A stretch of 64,000 nucleotides of DNA from the NCBI RefSeq assembly GCF_000211835.1, contig NZ_AEGR01000056.1:96459-160458 (forward strand). Reading direction: 5' to 3'. The translations under genes were made by a program, and so were the position numbers. A model generated the notes under the pieces. The model had not been told where the DNA came from. It did not search any database and was given only the letters and a program-made list of their open reading frames with translations. Of this stretch, positions 20,309 through 29,718 are shown one piece after another. Each line of letters opens with the position of its first letter. The first letter of the stretch is position 1. The DNA is from Hylemonella gracilis ATCC 19624. Its GTDB lineage: Bacteria; Pseudomonadota; Gammaproteobacteria; Burkholderiales; Burkholderiaceae_C.

Positions 20309-22000
20309 TCACCGCGCCTCGCGCATCACCACCGCAGGCAGGCTGCGCGCCTGGATGCGCTGGGCGGTCTGCTGGGCCTGTGCCTGCTGGGTGTAAGGCC
20401 CCGCCACCACACGCTGCAGGGACTCACCCCGGTTGTTGGACACGGTCTCCAAGCCAGCCTCGATGCCCATGGTCCGCAGCTGCGCAAGCACGCGGTTGGC
20501 GTTGTCGGCTTGGCGGAACACGCCCGCCTGCACCACCCAGGTGGATGCCGTCGCCGCCGAGCGGACGGACGGTGATGCAGTCGCGACCGCCGACTGAGGC
20601 GCCACGCTGGCGCTCACGCCGCCCTCCTGCGACTGCGCGGCCCGCTTGGCCTGCGCCGCCTGCGAAGCGGCGCGCAAACGGGCCGAAGCTTGCGGCTTTT
20701 CGCCTTCGGTGGGTTCCGCCGCCGAGGCCCGCCGGGGCGTCGAGGGCATGACCGGCGCCACAGGGCGAGCGGGCGAAGGCGCTGACACCGCCGGGGCCGG
20801 GCTGGCGCTGGCCGGCGCCGTCGCGGCGGGCCGGGTCACCACGCCGCTGGCGACATTGCCGGAACGGTTGCCCATGGGCGCGGTCGTGGTGTCGGCCTGA
20901 GCCAACTGGCGCACACGCGGTGCCGTCGGCGGCGGCGACTGGAGCCGAGAGGAAGGCAGGGTCACCGACTGCAAAGGCACCAGGTCGGTCGAAGCGGTCG
21001 CGGAACCCGTACTCGGGGCAGAGCTGGAACCAGAACCGGGACCAGAGCCCGCAGCGGGCCCCGAAAACGGTGCCGGCAGCGGCGCATTCAAAGGCGCGGG
21101 GGTCAGCGGATTGGCCGCAAAGGACGTCACGGGCACGAGGTCGGCCCCAGAGCGGCCGGGGCGGGTCGTGGCATCGAAGGCCGGCTCAAAGGCCACCACG
21201 GGCCGGGTGGCGGCATCGTCCGCAAGCGGAGCCGGGCGGGCCGACACCGCGGAAGCAGCTTGCGGGGTCGCGGTGGGCGCAGGTGCGGGTGCGATGGCGG
21301 GTGCCGTGGGCGCCAAGCCTGCCACGCGGCCCGAGGCACTTTGCGCGCCCGAGGCCGCGGGGGCGGAGGGCGACAGGGGCAAGAGCGTGCCACCGTCTGG
21401 CTGCGAGGGGTGTCGGCTCACCGCCGAGGCCAGCTTGGCCCAGGCCTGCCCGCCCATGCGCTGCCAGTCTTGCATGGCCGCCACAGGGGCCAGCACGGCC
21501 CCGACCACCAGCAGATTGGCCAACACTTGCCACCCGAAACGACGGGGGCCAGGTGCAACGGCCGTGAGCCGACCCACGGTGTCGACCACGCCGGAACTCT
21601 TGCGCAGCACCTCGGAAATCTTGTCGTTGTAGTGCCCGTACAGCCAGACGTTGGCATAGAGTCCGGGCACGATGTAGGCCGCCGAGAGGAACCACAGGCC
21701 CAGCATCCAGGCCAAGGCGCTGGAGTAGTCGAACACCAGCTTGCCCACGCCAAAGACCAGCAGCCCGGCGGTGGCCATCACGCCCACATAGGCCAGCGCC
21801 CAGTTCCACATCTTGCGGTAGACCAGCCAGTTGAAGGTGAACAGGCTGGCGGCCCAGTTCCAGCTCAGCCCCGTCTGCCCCGCTTCATCGAAACGCAGGA
21901 AGCGCGGCAGGTGATAGCCCTGCCCGCGCACGCCGATGGCGGCGCGGTAGAACAGGGCGGTGTCACCCGCGGCGAGGGGATGGAAGGGGTCGGCGCTCAT
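20309..22000 (-). CDS. Membrane protein with DUF2628-like N-terminus and C-terminal SPOR domain
   Basis: A 563-aa product. Residues about 1-140 resemble DUF2628 proteins (tryptophan-rich FNWLVYRKMWNWALAYVG followed by helices), and another helix lies near 165-185 (VLANLLVVGAVLAPVAAM). A long Pro/Ala/Ser-rich stretch spans about 200-470. The last 80 residues (TWVVQAGVFRQADNANRVLA and RVVAGPYTQQAQAQQ) form a SPOR domain, which binds denuded septal peptidoglycan glycan strands. The arrangement suggests an inner-membrane anchor, a periplasmic linker and a cell-wall-binding end, so a division-site role is plausible but unproven. Confidence 0.78.
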   Translation of the reverse strand: MSADPFHPLAAGDTALFYRAAIGVRGQGYHLPRFLRFDEAGQTGLSWNWAASLFTFNWLVYRKMWNWALAYVGVMATAGLLVFGVGKLVFDYSSALAWMLGLWFLSAAYIVPGLYANVWLYGHYNDKISEVLRKSSGVVDTVGRLTAVAPGPRRFGWQVLANLLVVGAVLAPVAAMQDWQRMGGQAWAKLASAVSRHPSQPDGGTLLPLSPSAPAASGAQSASGRVAGLAPTAPAIAPAPAPTATPQAASAVSARPAPLADDAATRPVVAFEPAFDATTRPGRSGADLVPVTSFAANPLTPAPLNAPLPAPFSGPAAGSGPGSGSSSAPSTGSATASTDLVPLQSVTLPSSRLQSPPPTAPRVRQLAQADTTTAPMGNRSGNVASGVVTRPAATAPASASPAPAVSAPSPARPVAPVMPSTPRRASAAEPTEGEKPQASARLRAASQAAQAKRAAQSQEGGVSASVAPQSAVATASPSVRSAATASTWVVQAGVFRQADNANRVLAQLRTMGIEAGLETVSNNRGESLQRVVAGPYTQQAQAQQTAQRIQARSLPAVVMREAR

Positions 22001-22233
22001 GGGGGCTAGGGGCGATCAAACGGCGCCGCCGCACCGGGCGACAGACCGGGCTCGGCGGCGCTGGGCAAGTCTAAATCAGCGGGCGGCGCTCAGGTATCTT
22101 TTTGCCCGGGGCGCGCGGGGCAACTCCAGGCCTTCTTACGGACTCTCTTGCGGGCCTTCACCCAAGCGGCCGGACAAGCGTGGTTCCCACCGTTCTGTCG
22201 ATCGTCCACCCAGGCGCCCCGGGAACCCTGCAC

Positions 22234-24492
22234 TCACGCCTTGAGGTAATCCACCCGCCCGCCCAGCCAGCGCGCCACATGGCGCTCGGCCAGGACCGGA
22301 TGCTGGGCGAGCATCAAGGCGGCCGTCTGCCGCGCCCAGTCCAGCAGCTCACCATCGGTGGCGAGGTCGGCGAAGCGCAGCAAGGCCGCGCCGGACTGGC
22401 GGGCGCCCAGGAATTCACCGGGGCCGCGGATTTCCAGGTCGCGCCGCGCGATCTCGAAGCCGTCGTTGGTCTCGGCCATGGCCTTGAGGCGCTCGCGCGC
22501 CGTCTGGCCGAGGCGCGGCGCGTCCCCGGTCGAGTACAGCAGCACGCAGGCCGAGGCCTGGGCCCCACGCCCCACCCGCCCGCGCAGCTGGTGCAATTGC
22601 GACAGACCAAAGCGCTCCGCGTGCTCGATCACCATCAAGGTGGCATTGGGCACGTCCACGCCCACCTCGATCACCGTGGTGCTGACCAGCAAGCCCATGC
22701 GGCCCGCCACGAACTCGGCCATCACGGCCTGCTTCTCGGCGGCGGGCAGGCGCGAGTGCAGCAGGCCGATCTGGATGCCCCCCCCGCCGCCGGGCCGCCC
22801 CAAGGCGGGGGACGCCCCCTCGGGGGGCAGCGGCGCAGCGTGGGGAGCATCGTTCAAGGCGGCGGTCAGCTCGGCGTGCGTGGCCGTGGCGTTGGTGAGG
22901 TCTACCGCCTCGCTCTCCTCGATCAGCGGGCAAACCCAGTAAACCTGCCGGCCCTCGGCCAGCTGGGCGCGGATGCGCGCGATCAGCTCGGGACGGCGCT
23001 GCTCCGAAATCACGCGGGTCACGATGGGGCTGCGCCCCGGCGGCAGCTCATCCAGCGTGGACACGTCCAAGTCCGCGTAGTAGCTCATGGCCAAGGTGCG
23101 CGGAATGGGCGTGGCGCTCATCATGAGCATGTGCGGTTCAACAGGCTGCTTCGCGCCGCCTTCAACCGCATCGCCACCTTCCATCACCTTCTCGCGCAGG
23201 GCTAGGCGCTGCGCCACGCCGAAGCGGTGCTGTTCGTCCACGATGGCCAGGCCCAGTTTGTGGAAACGCACCTTGTCCTGGATCACCGCGTGTGTGCCGA
23301 CGATGAGCTGGGCCCCGCCTTCCTGGGGCGCGCGGTCGATGGCCTCCAAGGTTTCGCGCCGCTCCTTGGTCTTCTGCCCGCCCGCGAGCCAGGCCACCCG
23401 CACGCCCAGGGGCGTCAGCCAATCCACCAGCTTCTTGACGTGCTGGCTGGCCAGGATCTCGGTGGGGGCCATCAGCACGCATTGGTAACCAGCATCGATG
23501 CACACCGCGGCGGCCAGCGCGGCCACCACGGTCTTGCCGCTGCCCACATCGCCCTGCAGCAGGCGGTGCATGGGTGAAGGGCGGGCCAGATCGCGTGCGA
23601 TTTCCTCGCTCACACGGCGCTGCGCCCCCGTGAGCGCGAAAGGCAGCACGGCCAACAGTTGTTCATGCAGCCCCTTGGCCTCGCCACCGCGCTGCCCCAA
23701 GGCAAGGGTCGGCGCGCGCCGCAGCGCCTGCGCCTGGCGGGCTTGCAGCTGCGACAACTGCTGGGCGAGCAACTCCTCGGCCTTGAGGCGCAGCCAGGCC
23801 GGATGGCTGCGGTCCTGCAAGGCCGCCAGCGAGACCTCGGGCCGAGGATGGTGCAGGTAGTCCAGCGCGGCGTGCAGCGGCCAGTCGGCCAGCACCCGGG
23901 GCCCGCCCGGCCAGATTTGCAGGGCCTGCGGCGGCAGGGTTTCGTCCAGCACCAGCTTGTCCAGCGCACGGCCCACGGCCTTGCGCAGATAGGCCTGCGG
24001 CAGGCCCGCCGTGGTCGGGTAGACCGGCGTCAGCGCCTGGGCCAGCGGCGCGCCAGCCTGCACGGCCTTGCATTCGGGGTGCACCATCTCGCGGCCCAGA
24101 AAGCCACCGCGCACTTCGCCGCGCACCCGCACGCGCTGGCCCACGCTCAGCAGCTTTTGCTGAGAAGGGTAGAAGTTCAGAAAGCGCAGCAGCAGCGTGT
24201 GGCCGGCGTCGTCCTCGATGCGCGCGATCAACTGGCGGCGCGCGCGCACCTCGACCCGGCTCTCGCGCACCACCCCCTCGGCCTGGGCCATGTCACCGTC
24301 GCGCAACTCGGCGATCGGCGTCAGCGTCGTCTCGTCCTCGTAGCGCAGGGGCAGGTGCAAGGCCAGCTCCATGTCACTGTTCAGACCCAGGCGGCGCATC
24401 GCCTTCTGCGGCGCGCTCATGGGCTTGTCGGCCTTGTCCTGTCGGGTCTGCATCTTGTCGACATGTTCGCGTACGGCGGGCATGGGCGGCAT
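22234..24492 (-). CDS. recG: ATP-dependent DNA helicase RecG, with REP-derived insertion
   Basis: Helicase that remodels stalled replication forks and Holliday junctions. The 752-aa product has an N-terminal wedge/OB domain, Walker A GDVGSGKTV, motif II DEQH, motif III SATPIPRT and motif VI HQLRGRVGRG. E. coli RecG has 693 residues; part of the excess is a Gly/Pro-rich segment (DAPHAAPLPPEGASPALG, then RPGGGGGIQ) between ELTAALN and IGLLHSRL, coded by REP-like DNA. The true start may be downstream of 24492 (in-frame ATG at 24420), since family homology begins near QKAMRRLGL. Confidence 0.93.
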   Translation of the reverse strand: MPPMPAVREHVDKMQTRQDKADKPMSAPQKAMRRLGLNSDMELALHLPLRYEDETTLTPIAELRDGDMAQAEGVVRESRVEVRARRQLIARIEDDAGHTLLLRFLNFYPSQQKLLSVGQRVRVRGEVRGGFLGREMVHPECKAVQAGAPLAQALTPVYPTTAGLPQAYLRKAVGRALDKLVLDETLPPQALQIWPGGPRVLADWPLHAALDYLHHPRPEVSLAALQDRSHPAWLRLKAEELLAQQLSQLQARQAQALRRAPTLALGQRGGEAKGLHEQLLAVLPFALTGAQRRVSEEIARDLARPSPMHRLLQGDVGSGKTVVAALAAAVCIDAGYQCVLMAPTEILASQHVKKLVDWLTPLGVRVAWLAGGQKTKERRETLEAIDRAPQEGGAQLIVGTHAVIQDKVRFHKLGLAIVDEQHRFGVAQRLALREKVMEGGDAVEGGAKQPVEPHMLMMSATPIPRTLAMSYYADLDVSTLDELPPGRSPIVTRVISEQRRPELIARIRAQLAEGRQVYWVCPLIEESEAVDLTNATATHAELTAALNDAPHAAPLPPEGASPALGRPGGGGGIQIGLLHSRLPAAEKQAVMAEFVAGRMGLLVSTTVIEVGVDVPNATLMVIEHAERFGLSQLHQLRGRVGRGAQASACVLLYSTGDAPRLGQTARERLKAMAETNDGFEIARRDLEIRGPGEFLGARQSGAALLRFADLATDGELLDWARQTAALMLAQHPVLAERHVARWLGGRVDYLKA
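22785..22850 (-). repeat. REP-like palindromic element inside recG
   Basis: On the minus strand the segment runs CTCCCCACGCTGCGCCGC, then CCCCCCGAGGGGGCG and CCTTGGGGCGGCCCGGCGG. This is the form of the GC-rich palindromic repeats found between genes in Comamonadaceae. It lies in frame and is flanked by conserved RecG sequence on both sides. Confidence 0.7.
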
Positions 24493-24658
24493 TGTGGCCC
24501 AGGCTCAACGGGCGCAGCACGGGCAAGGCATCAGGGCTCGATATGTAACCGGCACATCTTTTGCGTGATGCCCGACGTGGAGCCCAGCCCCACACGCAGA
24601 CTCCATGAATAAAAGCGTTACCCTCCGCAGGGGGGAACGAACCCATGAAGAAAACACA

Positions 24659-27466
24659 ATGAACAAAGAGAAGACGAAGCTGCAAACCGACATCTACCTG
24701 CCCTACATGCGTGACGTCGCGCGCTGCGAGCAATCGCTGCGCGAACTCAACCAGATGTGGCGCATGATCGAATCCTCCGCCAAGATGAATTGCCCCCGCG
24801 AGGCACAGACCATCCTGCCCATCATGGCCGCCACGCGGGCCGGCTTCGGCAGGCTTGAGCAGGAACTGGTGGACAGCCTGGCGGGCGAGAAGGTGGCCAA
24901 CGTGCTGGCCGCCATCGGGGCCAAGGCGCACTACGTGATCGACATCATGGTGCGCAACCTCTACGAGCGCACCGCCGACGTGGGCTTCCTCGCGACCGAC
25001 CGCGAACTGTGCGCCTTCGTCGCGTCGGCCCAGCAGTCCACGCAGGGACCCGACGAAGACGCCATCGACGCCATCCGCGCGCGCCTCTTCGCCTACCGCA
25101 GCAAGTACACCGTCTACGACGAAATCATGTTGCTTGACCTGCAAGGCAATGTGCTGGTGCAGCTGGACCCGGAGTCTCCCGTCGAGGGCAGCAGCGACGC
25201 GCTGATCGCCCGCACGCTGGAGAGCGACACCTTCGTCGAAACCTTCCGCGCCAGCGAATTGCGCCCGGGCAAGGCGCAGGCCCTGATCTACTCGCGCCGC
25301 ATGCACCACCCCGACACGGGCGCCGTGGTCGGACTGCTCTGTCTGTGCTTCGATTTCGAGAACGAGATGCGCCGCATCTTCCGCTCGCACCGCGACCCGG
25401 AAGGCCGCTCCAACATGCTGCTGCTCGATGGCGAGGCCCGCGTGATCGCCAGCGCGGACGAGCACTGGATCGCGCCCGGCACCACCGTGCCGGTCAACCT
25501 CGATGGCACGCCGCACCTGCAGATCCATCAAGGCCGCGAGTACCTGATCCGCACCTTCCACGCCGAGGGCTACCAGGGCTACATGGGCCCGCAGGGCTGG
25601 CGCGGTCAGTTGATGATCCCGGTGGACCTGGCCTTCTCTGGCGGCACGCGCAGCACCTTGTCCTCGCTGGCCCCGGCGCAAGCGGCGGGCCTGCTGCAGC
25701 ACGCGCGCAACTTCAGCCCGCCGCTGCACGAAATCATCACCGCCACCGAAACCATCCGCCGCGTGGTCTGGAACGGTCAGGTCATCACCGCCGACCAGCA
25801 AGACATCTTCGTGGACGATGGCCTGCCCAAGCGCAGGCGCTCGGATGCCAACGGCGGCGAGCAGAAGGAAAAGCTCAAGACCATCCTGGACCAGATCAGC
25901 GAAACCGGTTCGCGCAGCAACGCGCTCTTCTCGCAGTCCATCCGCGATCTCTACGAGACCGTGCTCGAAACCAAGCAGCAAGACGGTGAATTCCTGTCCC
26001 AGCTGCTGGTGGACCTGCTGGATCGCAACCTCTACGAACGCGCGGACGACTGCCGCTGGTGGGCGCTGACCGCCGAGCTGCGCACCGCCCTGGCCCAGCC
26101 GGTGGTCGCCCCAGAAGAAGCGCGCAAGCTGCATGACCTGCTGAGTTACATCCACGGCCTGTACACGGTCTACACCCAGCTCTTCGTCTACGACCGCCAA
26201 GGCAAGGTGATCGCGCGTTCACGCCGCGCGGGGGACCAAGCCCACGCGGGCGACGAATCCGTGGACGCCGCCACGCTGGCACGCGTGCGCGCCCTCAAAG
26301 ACGATCAGGCCTACCACGTCAGCGCCTTCGAGCCCACGCCCTTCTACGGCGGCAAGCCCACTTACATCTACCACGCGGCCGTGAGGGCGCCCGCGCCAAC
26401 GGGACAGAACGGCGCTGAAGTGGCCGGGGAGGTGGTGGGGGGCATCGGCATCGTCTTCGACGCCGCCACCGAGTTCGAGGCCATGCTGCGCAGCGGCTTG
26501 GCACAGCGCCAAGGCCAGGGCTACTTCACCAGCCGCGCCGGGCGCATCATCGCCAGCACCGACCCCGCGCATCCGGTGGGTGAGCGCCTGGACGACCCCG
26601 CCCTGCTCGCCTTGCTGCGTGAACTGGCCAAAGGCAAGAGCATCTCGCGCATCGTCGAGCACGACGGGCACTACGCCGTGCTGGGCTGCGCCGCCGGCCA
26701 GGGTTACCGCGAGTTCAAGGTGAGCGACGGTTACGAGGAAGACGTGCTGTCCGTGGTCTTCCAGCCCCTGGGCGCGGTGCAAAGCCATGGGCGCTCGCAA
26801 CGCGCGGACCAAACCATCGAAGGCAGCGGCTACGGCGGGGACGGACGCCAGCGCAAGACCTACGCCACCTTCCACTGCGGCGGTGACCTGCTGGCCCTGC
26901 CCGCCCTGCATGTGGTGGAGGCCCTGCCCGCCAGCGCGCTTTCAGCCCGCATGGGCAACGGCGGCCCCGCCATGGGTTCGGGCTCGGGTTCGGGCAACGT
27001 CACGGGTTCAGGCGCAGCCAGCCGAGGCAAGAGTGGCACAAATGGCACAAGTGGCCCGAAGTACCAAGGCCGCATCGGCATGCTGGCGCCGCAGGGCAAT
27101 GACCGCATCGGCCACTTCGTCTGGGTGTTCGACCTGTCCTGGGTGCTGCACCAGCGCCCCGGCACGCTGGACGACAACAGCCAAATCATCATCGTGCGCC
27201 ACGGCCTGCACACGGCTGGTTTGCTGGTCGACGGCCTGCACGCCGTGCCGGAGTTCGGTGACGAGCAGCTGATGCCCTCGCCCTTTGGCGCGGAGCAGAA
27301 GCTGATGAGCCACTTCATCCGCGCCAACGGCGGCAACCTGCTGATCCAGTTGCTGGACCCGGCGGCCCTGCTGGCGCGCGTCACCAGCGGCGCCACGGAA
27401 CCGGCCACGAACCGCACGGATGCGGCCAACATCGGCACCGGCAAGGACCTGGCGCGCGCGGCTTGA
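24659..27466 (+). CDS. Soluble tandem sensor protein with C-terminal CheW-like domain
   Basis: A 935-aa product with no signal peptide or membrane helix. Two similar modules are visible: DIMVRNLYERTADVGFLATD near residue 105 and LLDRNLYERADDCRWWALTA near 470, each followed by a Cache-like sensor region (VYDEIMLLDLQGNVLVQLD; VYTQLFVYDRQGKVIARS). The last 180 residues look like a CheW domain (TYATFHCGGDLLALPALHVV ... IIIVRHGLHTAGLLVDGLH), broken by a Gly/Ser/Thr-rich stretch. CheW domains couple receptors to the kinase CheA, so a cytoplasmic chemosensory adaptor is inferred. An alternative start is 24605. A 5-codon frame at 24645 with GGGGGG before it overlaps the ATG at 24659 as ATGA and may drive its translation. 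Confidence 0.75.
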   Translation: MNKEKTKLQTDIYLPYMRDVARCEQSLRELNQMWRMIESSAKMNCPREAQTILPIMAATRAGFGRLEQELVDSLAGEKVANVLAAIGAKAHYVIDIMVRNLYERTADVGFLATDRELCAFVASAQQSTQGPDEDAIDAIRARLFAYRSKYTVYDEIMLLDLQGNVLVQLDPESPVEGSSDALIARTLESDTFVETFRASELRPGKAQALIYSRRMHHPDTGAVVGLLCLCFDFENEMRRIFRSHRDPEGRSNMLLLDGEARVIASADEHWIAPGTTVPVNLDGTPHLQIHQGREYLIRTFHAEGYQGYMGPQGWRGQLMIPVDLAFSGGTRSTLSSLAPAQAAGLLQHARNFSPPLHEIITATETIRRVVWNGQVITADQQDIFVDDGLPKRRRSDANGGEQKEKLKTILDQISETGSRSNALFSQSIRDLYETVLETKQQDGEFLSQLLVDLLDRNLYERADDCRWWALTAELRTALAQPVVAPEEARKLHDLLSYIHGLYTVYTQLFVYDRQGKVIARSRRAGDQAHAGDESVDAATLARVRALKDDQAYHVSAFEPTPFYGGKPTYIYHAAVRAPAPTGQNGAEVAGEVVGGIGIVFDAATEFEAMLRSGLAQRQGQGYFTSRAGRIIASTDPAHPVGERLDDPALLALLRELAKGKSISRIVEHDGHYAVLGCAAGQGYREFKVSDGYEEDVLSVVFQPLGAVQSHGRSQRADQTIEGSGYGGDGRQRKTYATFHCGGDLLALPALHVVEALPASALSARMGNGGPAMGSGSGSGNVTGSGAASRGKSGTNGTSGPKYQGRIGMLAPQGNDRIGHFVWVFDLSWVLHQRPGTLDDNSQIIIVRHGLHTAGLLVDGLHAVPEFGDEQLMPSPFGAEQKLMSHFIRANGGNLLIQLLDPAALLARVTSGATEPATNRTDAANIGTGKDLARAA

Positions 27467-27500
27467 ACACCCGCAGTAAGGAGGCCGGGCGGCAGCCCAG

Positions 27501-27546
27501 GCGAGAGGCCGGATGAGAGAATCACGGCCTCTCGCTTCTTTTTCTT
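27501..27546 (+). terminator. Intrinsic terminator after the CheW-like gene
   Basis: GCGAGAGGCCG (27501-27511) pairs perfectly with CGGCCTCTCGC (27525-27535) around a 13-nt loop, followed by TTCTTTTTCTT. This is the strongest intrinsic terminator in the window. Confidence 0.9.
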
Positions 27547-27582
27547 GAACCCTTGGAACGGGCCCGTCCGGCCCTCAAGCCC

Positions 27583-28722
27583 ATGCCGCATTCCCCCGCC
27601 TCCGGCGCTTCGCTGCCCTCGTCCGCGCCTCATCCCCGCGCCCACACCCTGAGCGACTTCGACTTCGCTCTGCCCCCCGAACTCATCGCCCAGCACCCCG
27701 CGCCCGAGCGCAGCGCCTCGCGCCTGCTCGATGGCCGCGATGCCCGACCCGGCGCGTTGCCGGTGGACCGCATCTTCCGCGAGCTACCTGGGCTGCTGCA
27801 GCCCGGCGACCTGCTGGTCTTCAACGACACCAAGGTGGTCAAGGCACGTTTGTTTGGCAACAAGCCTGCTCCGGCCCGAGGCGCCACCTCACCCATCGGC
27901 GGCAAGCTGGAACTGCTGATCGAGCGCGTGCTGACGGGCCACGAAGTCGTGGCCCACATGAAGGTCAGCAAGAAACCCGCCGTGGGCACGGTGCTGCAGA
28001 TGGCGGGCGGCTACACCGCCGAGCTTCTGGGCCGCTGGCCCGATGAAGACGGGCAACTGTTCCGCCTGCGTTTCAGCGACGAACCACACAAGCTGATGGA
28101 ACAGCACGGCCATGTGCCGCTGCCTCCGTACATAAACCACAGCGACAACGACGACGACGTGGCGCGCTACCAGACCGTCTTCGCCGCCAAACCCGGCGCC
28201 GCCGCCGCGCCCACCGCCGCCCTGCACTTCGACGAAGCCGTGCTGGCCGCGCTGGACGCACGCGGCGTGAAGCGCGCCAACGTCACCCTGCACGTGGGCG
28301 CGGGAACCTTCTCACCCGTGAAGACCGAGAACCTGGCCGAACACCGCATGCACCGCGAGTGGTACGACGTGCCCGCCGCCACGCAACAAGCCATTCGCGA
28401 CACCCAGGCGAACGGTGGCCGCATCGTCGCCGTGGGCACCACCACCATCCGCACGCTGGAATCCTGGGCAAGGTCCGCAGGCCCAGGCTTGTCCGGGGGA
28501 CAAACCAGCGGCGACACCGACATCTTCATCACCCCAGGTTTTGAATTCAAAGTGGCGGACCTGCTGATCACCAACTTCCATCTGCCCAAGTCCACCCTGA
28601 TGATGTTGGTCAGCGCCTTCGCGGGCTACGAGCACATCATGGCGCTGTACCGCCATGCGATCGCGCAGCGGTATCGGTTTTTCAGTTATGGGGATGCGAT
28701 GGTGTTGGAGCGGGTGCGGTAG
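27583..28722 (+). CDS. queA: tRNA preQ1(34) S-adenosylmethionine ribosyltransferase-isomerase
   Basis: Adds the ribosyl group of S-adenosylmethionine to preQ1 in tRNA, making epoxyqueuosine. The 379-aa product has [20 protein letters not shown] near the N-terminus, [22 protein letters not shown], and [15 protein letters not shown] with the downstream [15 protein letters not shown]. The frame opens at a TTG at 27553, but the ATG at 27583 is preferred. tgt, the preceding step in the pathway, lies at 46985. The strong terminator only 37 bp upstream leaves little room for a promoter. Confidence 0.95.
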   Translation: MPHSPASGASLPSSAPHPRAHTLSDFDFALPPELIAQHPAPERSASRLLDGRDARPGALPVDRIFRELPGLLQPGDLLVFNDTKVVKARLFGNKPAPARGATSPIGGKLELLIERVLTGHEVVAHMKVSKKPAVGTVLQMAGGYTAELLGRWPDEDGQLFRLRFSDEPHKLMEQHGHVPLPPYINHSDNDDDVARYQTVFAAKPGAAAAPTAALHFDEAVLAALDARGVKRANVTLHVGAGTFSPVKTENLAEHRMHREWYDVPAATQQAIRDTQANGGRIVAVGTTTIRTLESWARSAGPGLSGGQTSGDTDIFITPGFEFKVADLLITNFHLPKSTLMMLVSAFAGYEHIMALYRHAIAQRYRFFSYGDAMVLERVR

Positions 28723-29016
28723 TGGGTAAACCTCCTTGTGCTCCGCTTCCGGACAAAATCGGAGCGACTCTGGCATCCGAAAGTGATTGTTCCAACCGGG
28801 CATGATGAGCAACTGAGACTGAAAGCCGTAACGGAAATGCCATGCTGTACTTTCGCGGGGTTTCACGGCTTGTCATGCAATCGAATGCACGCCATATTCA
28901 TCTGATTTTTTCAAAAAGGCCTTCCACTTAGCTTGCAGTTCGGGAGGGGCAAGGATGAACATCAGTTCATGTTATTCCGCGCTTTTTCGGTCGATATCAC
29001 ATTAGATTGCTCAGAC
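28723..29016. other. Intergenic stretch at the left edge of the accessory island
   Basis: No convincing gene. A GCTCCG/CGGAGC hairpin (28740-28765) without a T-run follows queA. A 16-codon frame at 28954 has a strong GGGAGGGG site but no other support. Base composition falls here compared with queA, marking the island edge. I found no integrase, tRNA or attachment site. Confidence 0.5.
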
Positions 29017-29718
29017 ATGGACCCCCACGTCCTCCTCACCCAACTGAAGGCACACATTGGCCGCGCTCCAAGCTTCGCGGACTTCTCGGCCACGTCAGCA
29101 GTTCACCAGGAGTGGCTTGGGCGGTCGTACGCATTGGTCAAGCGATGGAACTCCCTCGAAGCAAGTTCGCTGAAGGTTGCCGCTGATTCGCTTGCTTCCC
29201 TTACCTTCATGCGCGAAGGCAATCTTGGCAGCATCTTTGGCGTTCTAAATCGAGCAATTTCGGACCTGGAACTCCAACTCCCTGTGACGGCGGCACAGGC
29301 ATTCGGACCCGGCGCCGTCTACGACTTCTTCAAGGCCCTCAACTCGGTTGTCTCGTCAGCCCAGTCTTCGCTGTTCATCATTGACCCATACCTCGACGAC
29401 ACAGTGTTCGACGCCTATCTGTCAGGTGTACCCAAGCAGGTTTCGGTGCGGCTCCTCGTAGAGGGATACGCGGCGAAAGTCACCTCTGCCATTCAGCGGT
29501 TCGTGGCGCAGTTCGGCATTGCGGTTGAGGCTAGACGTAGTCCATCGTTTCACGACCGAGTGATTTTTGTGGACTCAAGCGAGTGTTGGGTGTTGGGTAT
29601 GTCCATACGCAAAGCAGCGGAAGCGAAGCCAACTTACCTTGCCCCGCTGTCTTCCGACATCGCAGCGCTGAAGCTTGGTCACTATGAGCAAATCTGGTCA
29701 GGCGCAACAGCAATCTAA
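29017..29718 (+). CDS. PLD-like domain protein of unknown function
   Basis: A 233-aa soluble product. The C-terminal half reads SSLFIIDPYLDDTVFDAYL and then SFHDRVIFVDSSECWVLGMS, which resembles one HxK/D repeat of phospholipase D-type nucleases or lipases, though the lysine is an arginine (HDR). The N-terminal half is helical (SFADFSATSAVHQEWLGR). The start is uncertain (ATG 29017 preferred; 28969 possible). Lower GC than the flanks. The stop codon lies inside the left half of an attC-like site, the layout of an integron gene cassette. No function can be assigned; single-repeat PLD proteins occur in restriction and defence islands. Confidence 0.65.
   Translation: MDPHVLLTQLKAHIGRAPSFADFSATSAVHQEWLGRSYALVKRWNSLEASSLKVAADSLASLTFMREGNLGSIFGVLNRAISDLELQLPVTAAQAFGPGAVYDFFKALNSVVSSAQSSLFIIDPYLDDTVFDAYLSGVPKQVSVRLLVEGYAAKVTSAIQRFVAQFGIAVEARRSPSFHDRVIFVDSSECWVLGMSIRKAAEAKPTYLAPLSSDIAALKLGHYEQIWSGATAI

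Noticed and set aside
28954..29004. 16-codon frame with a strong ribosome-binding site before the PLD-like gene
   Set aside because: Too short to judge, no conserved features, and the strong site may simply be chance.
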